64,000 nucleotides of DNA from Armillaria gallica (lineage: Eukaryota > Basidiomycota > Agaricomycetes > Agaricales > Physalacriaceae). Under the pieces are notes generated by a model that saw nothing but the letters and a program-made list of their open reading frames with translations, made no database searches and was not told the DNA's origin. A program made the position numbers and the translations under genes. Shown in pieces: positions 19,378 to 29,590 of this stretch (positions are counted from its first letter, which is position 1; each line of letters opens with the position of its first letter). The stretch spans positions 3,162,001 through 3,226,000 of the forward strand of contig JBANDB010000008.1 of the NCBI GenBank assembly GCA_037576215.1. Direction: 5' to 3'.

Positions 19378-20965
19378 ATGGCACCTTACTGCCGCTTGGT
19401 AGCTGCCGCCCTCGCCCTTTCCACGAACATAACGAACCAAAAATCCGACCCCTTCATTGGCGGCATCGATAATGACACCCTTTCCTTGGTTCTCAACAAC
19501 ATGGTCCAGGTATCGACTCAAAGGTTCGTTCGATGCCTTTGTATGCGTGTTCTTTGCTCATGCTTTCAAGTTAGTTGGGAGCTGGGAACGGCTACAGAGG
19601 CTATGTTGGAGTATTCATATCCGGAGTTCTCGGTGTTCAATTCGAGTTCGATCCCGCCCGAACACACGTTGAACACGACGTATAATGCTTCGGAGGTCTT
19701 GGATGTCGCTTCTCAGTGCGTGAAATCTTCGTTTCCAATGGGCGCCAAGTTCTGAATTTTGAATACAGGGTTGTTCGGGCCAAGTCGAACACAAGTATGA
19801 CTCTGGTGGAAGACTCGGCTGTTGGTGATCCCGCAAGTAAGTCACCCCCAACTGGTCTAGAAAACAATTTTGGTCTATGGTCGTTCCCCTACCCACCACA
19901 TCTTTTCATTCAACCTTATACGGAGATATTCTCGAGTTGTTTTCCAGACCGGTGGAAATGAAGGCCTTTTCGGAAAATATACTGACCCTCTTCAGGTCTC
20001 GGTGTTTCAGTTCTCCTTGCCAACTGGACACGAACCAATCAAAGCGACACGTCCTTCTCTACCGCAGCGGGCGAAGAACTCGACTACCTTCTTAACTATG
20101 CCCCACGGTCGGATTCCGGCGCCATCTCTCATCGATCAGATCAAGTTCAACTATGGTTCGGTAACCCACATGTCATTGGACTTCGGTTAACGTCAGTATA
20201 GGTCCGACTTCATATATATGGCACCCCCCTTTATTGCCTATTATGGCGCACTTGCAGGGGGGGACAGCGGGGTGCAGCTCATACAGACAGCGTACGAGCA
20301 GATATCACTCTACCGGGACGTGTTGAGGGACGACAATGGGTCATGGCAGCATGTCGCTCTAGGGTCCTGGAACGATACGACGCATTGGGCTACTGGCAAG
20401 TCCACCGTTAACCGTTGGCATCTATTTCTAACCGTATCATAGGTAATGCTTGGGCAGCTGCAGGGATGCTCCGTGTCCTAATGACAATGAACCATACCGC
20501 ACAAGCAGACCAGTTTACCGGACAAAGTGCGAACTTGACGTCGTGGATCGGCGAAATCCTTTCGACAGCATGGGAATATCAGGTTCGTTTCAATTAAGCC
20601 CTTACCAAACCATTCCATAATCCCGTCGCACACAGGCGGATAACGGCACGCTCAGGAACGTCATCGACGATCAGTCGACCTTTCCGGATTCTTCCTCGAC
20701 TGCCTTGCTCGCGGCCGTAACATATCGAATGGCTGCGTACAATAATGATACCTCGCTCATTCCCAAGGCGGACAAGGCTTTCGAGCTAATAAAAGGCAAT
20801 ATCGATGATGAAGGGTGGTTACAGGGTACCGTTGACCCATATACCTTCACGACAGCCACAGCGGTGGATGGATATAGTCCTGAAGGACAGGCATTCGTGA
20901 TATTGCTCGCGGCTGCCTGGAGGGATTATATTATCTTCAATTCCACTAGTATTGATGGTCTATGA
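19378..20965 (+). CDS. GH105-like six-hairpin glycosidase (YteR type)
   Basis: Seven exons. The N-terminus has a short hydrophobic run (LVAAALAL) that may be a secretion signal. Conserved blocks in order: NNMVQVSTQSWELGTATEAMLEY (first intron inside QS), LDVASQVVRAKSNTSMTLVEDSAVGDPAS, LGVSVLLANWTRTNQSD, SDFIYMAPPFIAYYGALAGGD, AYEQISLYRDVLRD, WQHVALGSWNDTTHWATGNAWAAAGMLRVL, DQSTFPDSSSTALLAAVTYRMA, DGYSPEGQAFVILLAAAWRDY. This is the fungal 'cell wall glycosyl hydrolase YteR' type, whose characterised relatives remove unsaturated uronyl residues from pectin fragments; the substrate here is inferred. One intron (20,396-20,442) uses GC-AG. The stop is TGA at 20,963. It sits alone between two inverted DUF1479 genes. 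Confidence 0.82.
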
Positions 20966-21438
20966 GTTAATGCGATTTTTATGAGGGGTTATGAGATGGG
21001 GTTTTTGTACATTATATCCTGTATCTGTACGGAACACGAAATCTTTGTATAAGTAGTTTGACCTGGGCACTGCGTAGATAGAATATATCGTGATTTACAA
21101 TAAGAAATTTATGATTTTGATAATGTGTCGTGCCGTAAAGGTATGGAAACAGGATGACTTTCACTGAACTTTGACGTGTGCTTGGAACGAGCATTTGGCG
21201 CTACGCAATCTTCCTCCTCATTACGCTTTGATCACTGACCGACCTAAGGGCTATCGTTTCGACAGCGTAGATCCACGAATAACGGCAATATCACTGCACG
21301 TTTCTGTCCCGATGTCCGCCCTCCGCCCCATTCGTCTTCATCGTCATCGTCTAATTCTTGGTTACACATGATCGTAACATGACCTTACTTGATCAACAGT
21401 CATTTGACGTATAGATATCTTCCTCCTTTTACAGTCAT
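20966..21438. other. Right part of the inverted-repeat centre
   Basis: Downstream of the glycosidase; AT-rich 3' UTR-like sequence to about 21,130, then moderately GC sequence. No coding frame can be supported. Confidence 0.45.
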
Positions 21439-21622
21439 CATGGACAACAGACTCGACGTACCATCCCGAAGGCTTCAGCCATCCCCTGAATCACGAGTTC
21501 CAAGGATATACTATGTCGAAAGGAAGCGAGACCAAACCCAATGGAAGATCAAAGTCGATTCCAACAAATGGAGGGCGCAAGGATATGATGGCGATAACAT
21601 CGTTCTTGATTTCGTGTGGTAG
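21439..21622 (+). pseudogene. 5' fragment of the unknown family (copy E) fused to the arm
   Basis: The ATG with its context (TCATCATGGACAACAGA) and the first ~16 codons (MDNRLDVPSRRLQPS) resemble the starts of the repeated family: copy D begins MDNRIDILVPSQRLQP and copy A begins MVDRNDSAYQRLQPS. The similarity ends within a few bases of the inner border of the right arm (21,488). The frame then continues by chance for ~45 codons through arm sequence to a stop at 21,622. It therefore looks like a family member cut by the inversion breakpoint. Confidence 0.6.
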
Positions 21623-24488
21623 CACTGTGTTGTGAGCTCCAGAGACTGCATCCCAGCGAGCGTACCGAGAGTGTGTTCGAGCATGTATTCTGGTAGATGA
21701 ATCGACTTCAATCGAGATCCGCCGCAAAAAGGTGCAAAAATCAGAAGTCGACAAGCCTTGGCACGTTCGATGTGCATCGTGAACGCGTGAATTTCCAGTC
21801 TATTTTATACCCTTTCAGGTTGCAAGTGCAAAGGGCAGGTCCCATCAACCTGATTACCAAGAAGCTAGGAAGCAAGTCAGAAGTGCGTAGAACTTACTTA
21901 CTCATTGGATTTTGGTATATACTTATCATCAAGGGAGGTATGACGGGGAGAACGTTAGACAAGTTATATATGACTAGGGAGAGGTACAGATTCTTCTTCG
22001 GATTACTGGGAACAGATGGCAGCACACGACTGTAAGGGAAGACATTAGGCAACAGAAACAGGCAATCCCATAGCCTTTCGTCCCAAGGGATTCAAGATAT
22101 CATCAGCCTTTCCATACCCTACCAATGAATTTTCGTGCCTCGTCTGCACAGGAAAATCAGGTGGCGTGACCGCTTTCAAAAAGGTTTCCTTTTGCCTCTC
22201 GACGTATGCTTGGTTCAATGGGGTCGTAGGAACTGCTGGGATGTACATGACTGGAGACGGAGATTTCAGACCGTATCAAACCAATAGCGGCTGGAATAGC
22301 GTACCTGCCGAGTCACAGTTCCCAGTGTGGTCCTTCTCGACCGAATGAATGAGGTCACCATGCCAGAATACAGTATCACCGGGGGAAACTTTAGGCACTG
22401 AGGTCATAGTTTCCTCAAGGAGAAGGTTAGGGTGCAGCTCTGGCGTCGGCTGAGGCCCGTACCACCCTCCATCGCGAGAAATGAGACCAGGAAAATCGGC
22501 GCTTGAGATGTCTATGGAAGTTCAGTCGATATTGTACCCTTTGAGGAACAAGTAAACGCGTACCGAATGCCCAACTCTTAGGATTCCAGATGTCTGGGGA
22601 ATCAGGGGCAACCAACAAGCGAAAGAAGGGACGAAGGATAAGATAGGCATTAGACAGCAACACATCTGGAAAAACTTTGAGAGTTCCTTCGGTTGGTGCC
22701 GTTTCACTGACGAACAAAGTTCTGTCAGGGTGTCAAATGCTCGCAATACTAGAAGTGTACAAACCTCATAGCAATCCAGCCTTGGAAGGATCGGAAGACA
22801 GAACACTGTGAGGGCATGTAAGCCAAGGTATCTAGAAGATTTCTTCACGGATAAATATACCTGCTCCGGTCTGTGGCGTAGAGAAGTTTGCGCGCCTACA
22901 CGGCCCGCAAGAAGGAACGGATCGTGCTTGCGCCATTGCCCACTGAGTATATCAGCAAAACACGACCTGAAAGTTGGATCCTCCCAGCGTTCAAGAGTAC
23001 CGCCTTTGTTTCGTTCAGAACTTCGTATGAGATAGCGTCAAGACGACGTACCATCGACATGAGGCGGGTGCACAGTCCAACCGGTCCCAGGGTGTCTGAT
23101 GCGGAATCGATCAGCATAGCTCAGTGGCGAGGATAAATCTACGCCATCCAAATTCTGTTCTGCCTCGGCATGATATAGATTGTTCAACCAGATCGAAGCT
23201 GCGAGCATGTTGGGATGAGCGCGCGCCTCCACTTGAGATTTCGTCCAGCTGTTGGAAAGTTAGAGTCGAATACTTTGAGAGAGACCGGATGATACATACT
23301 AGAGGTCGAAATACTGTTTATTGCCGTCGGGAATGCCTGGAGATTTGGATGAGAATAACCACACAAGAACTGTACAGGGAAACGTACCATCAGCGTCGGG
23401 ATTGGTGGATACGAAGTCTTCGAGCAACTTCCTCCAAGAAATCGCTTGCGAATCATCGACGACGTCCTTGATCACAAGGCACCCCTTGCGTCGGATTTCA
23501 TCAATCTTATCAGCTGGAAGGCTATCAAGTTCAGAGAATTGGACTTGGGGGATGAACTAGCACTTGTGAGCCGGGTCGCTGGTTAGAAACAGAAGCAACA
23601 TACCTCGGGCCCCCCAGCGCTGATCTTCTGGGTTGCCTTCTTGAGTTCAACGAGGATGTCGGCCCATCCTTGCGTAACGCGTTCTTCAAAGTCAGGATAG
23701 GAGGAGGCGATTTCTTTCTTGATATGAATGAGATGAGGAGCTGAAGATGAGTCGGCCATGTTTGGAGAGATGAGATGAAAAATCCATCGCTCCTCGACCC
23801 TTTTAATAGGCTGTGGGACCTGCGAAAACAGAGCGTATGCGTTTATCCGAGGTTTCCCCGGACCGCGAAACGAGGTGCAATAGCCATAGCTCGGTCACGA
23901 GAAGATATTTCCTACACTCTATCGCACCAATGGTAGCTCATGGAACGTAATCCAGACGTGCTGGCATCACCATGGGACGTGTGGCATGATCACCGCAAAA
24001 AACTAAGCACCAAATCTGAGCAGTGTATTTTTCACTGAAGCACGCCATGAGGAGCTCCGCAATTGCACAGTTTGATGTTAGGCGATAAGCCTCGTTTCGA
24101 CATCCTTCCGTGGAAGCTGAATGACCAGACTCCAGCGGGAGCCATGGTAAATGGCATGTCACGGTCGTGAAGCTTAATTGTTAATGTGCGACCATGGCCC
24201 GATGGTAGTGAAAAGTGAGAATTCCAATCGAGGAGACGATAGATGCAGATGAGAAATTGCTAGTACTCTTGAATTTAGGTACCTCGCTGGTTGAAATTCC
24301 CAACAGTGGCCCGTGGATCGTGGCAACTGTAGAAAGACTGATGGCAGAAGACTTCAAGAACAGCACCCAAACCATGTAGATTCGGATACAAGCAGAAACA
24401 AGGAAGGAGTCTGGTCGCAGTCGAGGGTTGTAGAGAGAAACAAAGTAAGAAAGAAACTGGGAGTGATTACCAAAAACGCGCTAGTCAC
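21488..24488 (-). repeat. Right arm of the 3-kb inverted repeat
   Basis: Reverse-complement partner of 15,663-18,656, of nearly equal length (3,001 versus 2,994 bases). It contains the second DUF1479 gene with its promoter and 3' flank. The inner border is GAATCAC at 21,488; the outer border is CTAGTCAC at 24,481-24,488. Confidence 0.9.
22045..23759 (-). CDS. DUF1479 oxygenase-like protein, right copy (intact)
   Basis: Same nine-exon structure as the left copy. Exon 1 ends with six G then CCCGAG before GTATGT, in phase with exon 2 (FIPQVQFSELDSLPADKI), so this copy has an open chain to the TAA at 22,045. Conserved residues include IRRKGCLVIKDVVDD, PPHVDGGTLERWEDP (HxD), WHGDLIHSVEKDH (distal His) and the YIPAVPTTPLNQAYVE C-terminus. 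Differences from the left copy are mostly single substitutions. Expected to be a cytosolic Fe/2OG-type oxygenase of unknown substrate; the family has no settled function that I know. The promoter TATA is weak (TATTAAAA), unlike the left copy, so the copy with the stronger promoter is the one with the damaged frame. Confidence 0.85.
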
Positions 24489-24955
24489 TGATTGTCACAT
24501 TTATACCACCGCTCTTTCGTTTTTTGTTTGTTTTCTTTACGGTGTTAGTTTTGGATATGGTCCAGATCCCATGGTACAATTTACGTTGACTGGACTGCGA
24601 TTGGTACGATAAAGCACACTTGTGACCGAACTATCGGTGTTGTTCCTTGGTTTACGGTCCGGCGAATCCTCGGGTAAATGCAAATACTGTATCACGAAGG
24701 TCCAGCACGAAACCAAGGAACACCTCTGACGTGATCAGCGCCCTATAACCTTATGATGATTGCACGTCGTCACTTTTAATCCTGGTTTCAAGTGTTCCAG
24801 GGGGCCCACATAGCCGCGAAACCTGAGACTTTGATTAATACTACCGGTCCCCAGAGGAGAACGAGATTGGAAGAATAGCCTGACGACAGCTTCTGTGTTG
24901 GGGACGGACTCCGCTCCTTTTCGCCCCTATTGGGCAAGTCTATCATCTTACATCC
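24489..24955. promoter_or_regulatory. Third copy of the DUF1479 promoter, no gene attached
   Basis: Between about 24,555 and 24,690 the plus strand repeats the left DUF1479 promoter in the same orientation: the 18-base ATTGGTACGATAAAGCAC (24,600-24,617) is identical to 16,206-16,223, followed by GTGACCGAACT and ACGGTCCGGCGAATCCTCGG. No DUF1479 coding sequence follows; instead copy D of the unknown family begins at 24,956. This indicates a further duplication with loss or replacement of the gene body. Confidence 0.7.
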
Positions 24956-25717
24956 ATGGACAACAGAATCGATATACTAGTACCATCCCAAAGGCTCCAG
25001 CCATTCTTTTCACTTGCTCGTATGTCATCTGAGGTCAGGAGGCAGCGCATCACAGCCTGGGTGGTGATTTCGTCTTCCGCGAAACGCTGGACCTACAAAT
25101 CCTCCTCCCACCCTCAAGGATCCAAGAAGCGGTCAAGTTACTGGCTACATCGTATTCCCCCATGAGTTGCGAGGAGATCGATAACGAAAAGAGGGCGCTT
25201 ATTGCTTCCAAAAAGGGTATCTATATTACCGACTACACTTTCGTGACCGTCCAGACGACTATGTGCGACTCAAATCGTTGCAGCAGGGTACCAAGTCTGA
25301 TCCCTATTACGTTCTTCTCATATCCAACACGATCTTCCATTACCCTCTCGACGATATCGTCCAAGTATCGCTCCCGCTCTGCCCGGACCCATCAGTGCCG
25401 GCGTTGGTCCATCTCATGCCAATCTACATACAAAAATGGATGGACGCAGGTTATTCTACTCAAAGCTGGGCCTTCATCGAGATATGCCAGGATCTGTTGG
25501 AAAGCGTTATCAATTACGTTTTTTGCAAAGAATTGAAGAAGAGTATTGCGACGCTGACGAGTTTCCGACAAGGTTGAAAGAGATGATGATCCGCCTTGAC
25601 GAGCTTGAGAAGCATTGGGTCTACGATTGGTTTCTTCTGGATGGGGACACATCTGGGGAGTCTGACGCCAAAAATACAACCTCCCTCCCCCCTTCACCTT
25701 TGAATCTAGTATTATGA
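24956..25717 (+). pseudogene. Unknown repeated family, copy D (decayed)
   Basis: A plus-strand copy opposite in orientation to A, B and C. Blocks are spread over several frames: MDNRIDILVPSQRLQP, DLQILLPPSRIQEAVKLLA, SYSPMSCEEIDNEK, FRDRPDDYVRLKSLQQG, LLISNTIFHYPLDDIVQV, VPALVHLMPIYIQKWMDAGY, DEFPTRLKEMM and HWVYDWF. At least three frame changes are needed to read them in order, and the PHVIWGQDA block is missing, so no full protein is possible. Its presence next to a DUF1479 arm mirrors the arrangement at 3-5 kb. Confidence 0.72.
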
Positions 25718-26392
25718 CTGCATTGATCCGTATCTCGTCGCAGGAAGTCATCTTAGATGTTGACCTCTGGACTGCCACATATCCCAAAGCGATCCTTCTT
25801 GTCGCATTCTCAGCGTAGAGGTCTCCCTCGAGTCTCGTCGTAACCTCTACGCTTCCCTGTTGTCATCCCGAAGATGCTTCCTTCTCGTGTTCTGATTCAT
25901 CGGCCCCTCCATTGCTATTGTCCACAAGAAGTGTTGTATTGCTGTCACACGGCTCGAAATTCGTCCAGTAGTCCTTTGCAATATATTCAATATCACAGCT
26001 CATTTTCTGATTGAAATCGAGAGCTCACCTTCGAACAATGGACCTCGGATATGACAAGTGCACCGAGATCAGCTTTCTCTTCTTTTCATTTGGTCCTCTT
26101 GCCCTCACCACTTGCTCACGGTTCTTCCATACCTTCAAGGAACAGTGAATAGGTGGCCTTGACAGTATTGTGGTGGCAATGAACTCGATATGCACTGCTT
26201 TGGCAGCTCTGGAAGGGCATCAACACCGATTACTTGCCCTGTGTGAGAGAGAGAGCGCGATCCAAGACCGGCACGATTCTGAAGCGTCTGAAGCCTGGAG
26301 CTACTGACGTGGAATTAGCATCGGAAACATGCTCAAGAATTTTATCCAAACCACTGGTTGAAGAAAACGTGAGCACCTCGGGGACCAAAGGT
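25718..26392. other. Gap without a supported gene
   Basis: Short frames only. Nothing recognisable on either strand. Confidence 0.4.
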
Positions 26393-26797
26393 TTACTTGC
26401 CCATCCAACGCTTCACCAATTCATATTCATTTTCATGTATGAACCACTTCGATTGAAAAATTTTCCCAGAACAAAGGCTTGTGGAGTATTCCGTCCACCT
26501 AGGTTCGTTGGCATAACCGCCAAGCACGTCGAGGTTTAGATTAACCGTCATCGAATTGTGCCACGCGGCCGTGTAGTCTGATAACTGCGTCGCAGTATGT
26601 TCTTGTACAGGTTCATTACATGTTCCTTCATTTCCCAAGTATAGGTAGTAGACATGTAATTTCTTTGTCAGTGCGTTTACCATATATATGAACCATTTCT
26701 GTTGCTCACCCTCGCTGTGTTCAGCCACATCATTCCAACGTAGCGAATTCTCATACACGTATTCTATGGCAGTTACCTGGATTGACTCATGATTCAT
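26393..26797 (-). CDS. Orphan open frame of 134 codons
   Basis: An uninterrupted minus-strand frame with balanced composition and aromatic-rich sequence (SLRWNDVAEH, KWFIYMVNALTKKLHVYYL, YTAAWHNSMTVNLNLDVLGG, FIHENEYELVKRW). No TM, signal or known motif. It starts about 100 bases downstream of the snurportin stop on the same strand, so it could be 3' UTR read by chance, or a small gene or decayed exon. Not recognised. Confidence 0.3.
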   Translation of the reverse strand: MNHESIQVTAIEYVYENSLRWNDVAEHSEGEQQKWFIYMVNALTKKLHVYYLYLGNEGTCNEPVQEHTATQLSDYTAAWHNSMTVNLNLDVLGGYANEPRWTEYSTSLCSGKIFQSKWFIHENEYELVKRWMGK

Positions 26798-26898
26798 GAA
26801 CGAACTGTATTCCTTTATGTCACAATTTCGTAAAAGATCAGTGGAGCACTACCTGGCTGAAATACTTCAGCCTGCGTAGAAATACCGAACGATAGTGA

Positions 26899-28445
26899 TC
26901 ATGACATCTCCACTTCTACGGAAATTGCACCGGTTTTACGCTCCATACGCTGGCGAACCAACCTATTTGCACTTGTCAGATGTGCTCTCGACCAAAATGC
27001 TTCGCTTACCTCTGGAACTTATCGAGCGGAGCTTCTGCGTTGGATGGTGGCAGCTCCGAACCGGGATTAAAAGATCTAATGGGCACCCAACTACTCAGCG
27101 GGCTAGTACCAGACTCATAACTAGCTTCTGACACGTAGAGCAGCATCCCATCGGGATAGACGGTTACGGGGAGACGAGCTATCGATGGTCCTTCGACAAC
27201 TCCGTCTATATCCATTGAAACATCAGTGGGTGTGGGTACGGGAACGTCAACAGTGACTGATCGCGAAGATCTAGCAAGAGGAAGAACGACAGCACTTAGA
27301 CTAGCGAGCGATGTGTTTTGATGGTATGGTACGGGAAGGAGTGTCGTTGGATAGCTGAAACGATATTCAGATGGAACAGAGCCTGATTGATACTTCGGGG
27401 ATGTCGGTGCAGGGGGATGTGAGATGGGGAGTTCAGCGAGGCGGGTATCTCTCCACCAAAATCTGCACAAAAGAGTCTTAAGGATACATGAATGGACGAC
27501 GACAAAGATTTTTGTACCTGAAAGGTGTCTCGCAGTCACCAATATCTTGGCCCTTCCACTTAATAACATCGAGGACATGCAAGATGCCATTATCTCGCCA
27601 GTTGGAGTCCAGGATGCAGTCCACGACAGTATTCGGCGGTAGCGACGATGGGAAACGAGCCATAAGTGGCTTTCCTAGCGCTCTAGAGCGTAGCATCGTG
27701 TTTGGAGCTATAAGGATTATTGATATCAACACTACTGTGCTCAAGAACTTGGTGAACTGACCGGTGCCATTATTATTGAGTGATATCGCGAGACATCGCT
27801 TGCCGACAGGAACAGGCGCGACGGCCACCCAACCGGTCTCGAGATCATCAGGTAGGCCATCGGTAGCTGTCCAAGGATCTTCCGAGTTCATCTCTAGCAG
27901 CTCTGCATACATACACTTGTCTGCCCACTCGTTTGGTTCGACATGCTTTTCCGTTTGCTGTTGGTGCCGATCCTGCTGTTTCGTTCTTGCCTTTCGTTTC
28001 CGTTTATTCTTCTTCTTCGTTTGCTCTGATTGTGGGGGCGACACTACACTCGTAGCAGTAGTAATTGGTTGAGGCTCTGACTCAAGCATTGTCGCAAAAG
28101 CTCCTACCCCTTCACGAACAACCTCTGTTTGGTCATCCTCGTCCTCGTCCTCATCGTCCAAGCCGAGACTGAGATCAGCAAAGCTATCAAGTTGCCTTGA
28201 TGCATCTATCCTTTCGGCGCGCCGCTATTCATGGAATCGTGTTATGAGGTGAATCTAGAGAATGCGTATTGTTGCGTACCCGTTTCTGCTCCTCTAGGGC
28301 CTACAGGGTAATTAGTTAGCCAGTTCTTTATCGTGTCAAGTAGATGTACTTTAGACCTCCGGACCTGCTGCGAGTGCAGCTTATCTGTTATTGTTGTCGG
28401 GGGCAACTTGAAAGAGATTTTTCGAGCTTTGATCGACGACGACAT
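26899..28445 (-). CDS. Snurportin-1-like snRNP import factor
   Basis: About seven exons. The N-terminal exon MSSSIKARKISFKLPP and following basic residues may form the importin-beta-binding part. The middle is low complexity (a D/E run, then KKKNKRKRKARTKQ). The cap-binding domain follows: TGWVAVAPVPVGKRCLAIS, an intron GTCAGT...TTATAG, NTMLRSRALGKPLMARFPSSLP, VVDCILDSNW, NGILHVLDVIKWKGQDIGDCETPFR, intron, FWWRDTRLAEL, then PDGMLLYVSEASYESGTSPLSSWVPI. This order is that of the m3G-cap-binding domain of snurportin, which carries spliceosomal snRNPs into the nucleus. A last short exon after a GTAAGC donor gives SANRLVRQRMERKTGA and the stop at 26,899; without it the frame would end near 27,006. 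Confidence 0.83.
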
Positions 28446-28950
28446 GGTGGTCGTAAATTGGAAGTTAGACGTCGCACGTGCTGTTTTCGCGTTGCTTGTT
28501 TCGCAAACTTATAAATTTCGGGATCTACATGATTTAATTGTTTGCCAAGGGGTGAGTACTGAGTATGGCTTGATTCTTTACATAAAATCTTGAGGGAGTA
28601 AGAGGTAAAATGCAAAGGCGATCGCTTCCTTCAAATTTGATAAGTGAAAGGCTACTAAGTAACTAATCCAGCCTAATTTTGTTAGCAATTCGTTCAAGCC
28701 ACAACAGCGTGAGGAGTACGTCTGCCCCTTTATGATGAAAAATAGGCAATGGCCTGTCATAAACGAGGTTGAATGATTGACCATTCTTCGAATATATCTG
28801 TTTCCTTAGTGTCCTACTTACGAACAACGAATGGCGTCCGACTTGATATGGTTATCTACATTTCCCCTATGCTTCTTGGTTGGTGATAAAGTGATGGACT
28901 ACAGCGTATAAATTGATAGCGAAAAAACAGGGGCAGCAGAAATAAGGAAG
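28446..28950. other. Intergenic between snurportin and cofilin genes
   Basis: No gene seen. It holds the promoter of the snurportin-like gene and the cofilin 3' region, both transcribed leftwards. Confidence 0.5.
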
Positions 28951-29590
28951 TTAAGCGCCACGAGAGGCCTTGTCCAGCACTGATAAAAGGAGGGTGGAAT
29001 GAGAATAGGATAAACAGTTGGCAAGCAGAATACGCACCACTCTCATGCGCGACCTCGCTGAAATCAGTTCCTTGGATCTCTACAGCGATCCCGACAAAAG
29101 CACGTCGCAGAGCGTCCTTGGAAGACGCAAACAACATCTTGTCTTTGATCTTCGCATCATCGGGAGACCTTATCAAAAGAGATCAGTGTCGATTCAGCGA
29201 CCAAGCACCCAGCATCCTTGCTGTTGATCACAATACCAGCACGACGCGACGCGATGTCGGACGATAAGGGCGCAATTAAACTCACCAGGAATAGAAGCAA
29301 ATCTTGTTTCGTTTGCCCGCGCCTTCTTTCTCGAACTCAAAGTCGTATATGGCCCATTTGCACTCCGCCTCCGGGAGATCAGCAACGAAATCGTCGTAAC
29401 TTGGAGACTCTGAAGTCTTCTCCACGATAATTTCTGTCTTCTCCTTGTTGATCGCGAAGATGATGTACTTGGTTTTCTTGCCGAGCTTGAGTTCCTGGAA
29501 CTTGTCGAGGCACTCAGGACTGACACCGATCCCAGAAGACTACAAAGGGGTCAGTATTATCGACAACATGAAATCAAGAAATCATACCAT
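28951..29590 (-). CDS. COF1: Cofilin / actin-depolymerising factor
   Basis: Four exons, about 138 residues. Exon 1 is the ATG alone, directly followed by GTATGA; exon 2 begins [30 protein letters not shown]. The regulatory N-terminal serine thus comes from exon 2. Later blocks: [48 protein letters not shown], intron, [50 protein letters not shown]. The long helix [18 protein letters not shown] is the actin-binding helix of ADF/cofilin. Role: severing and turnover of actin filaments. Length and motifs are fully typical. Confidence 0.93.

Noticed and set aside
16392..20965. A secondary-metabolite gene cluster built on DUF1479 and GH105
   Set aside because: No polyketide synthase, peptide synthetase, terpene synthase, P450, transporter or pathway regulator is present; two oxygenase paralogues and one glycosidase are not enough.
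15663..24488. Inverted repeat as an assembly artefact (false palindrome)
   Set aside because: The arms differ by many substitutions and indels, especially on the promoter side, and flank unique sequence, so they are true paralogous segments rather than a mirrored read.
15663..24488. A transposon with 3-kb terminal inverted repeats
   Set aside because: The arms contain an ordinary multi-exon metabolic gene with promoter and 3' flank, the ends carry no target-site duplication that I can see, and the centre holds a glycosidase rather than a transposase.
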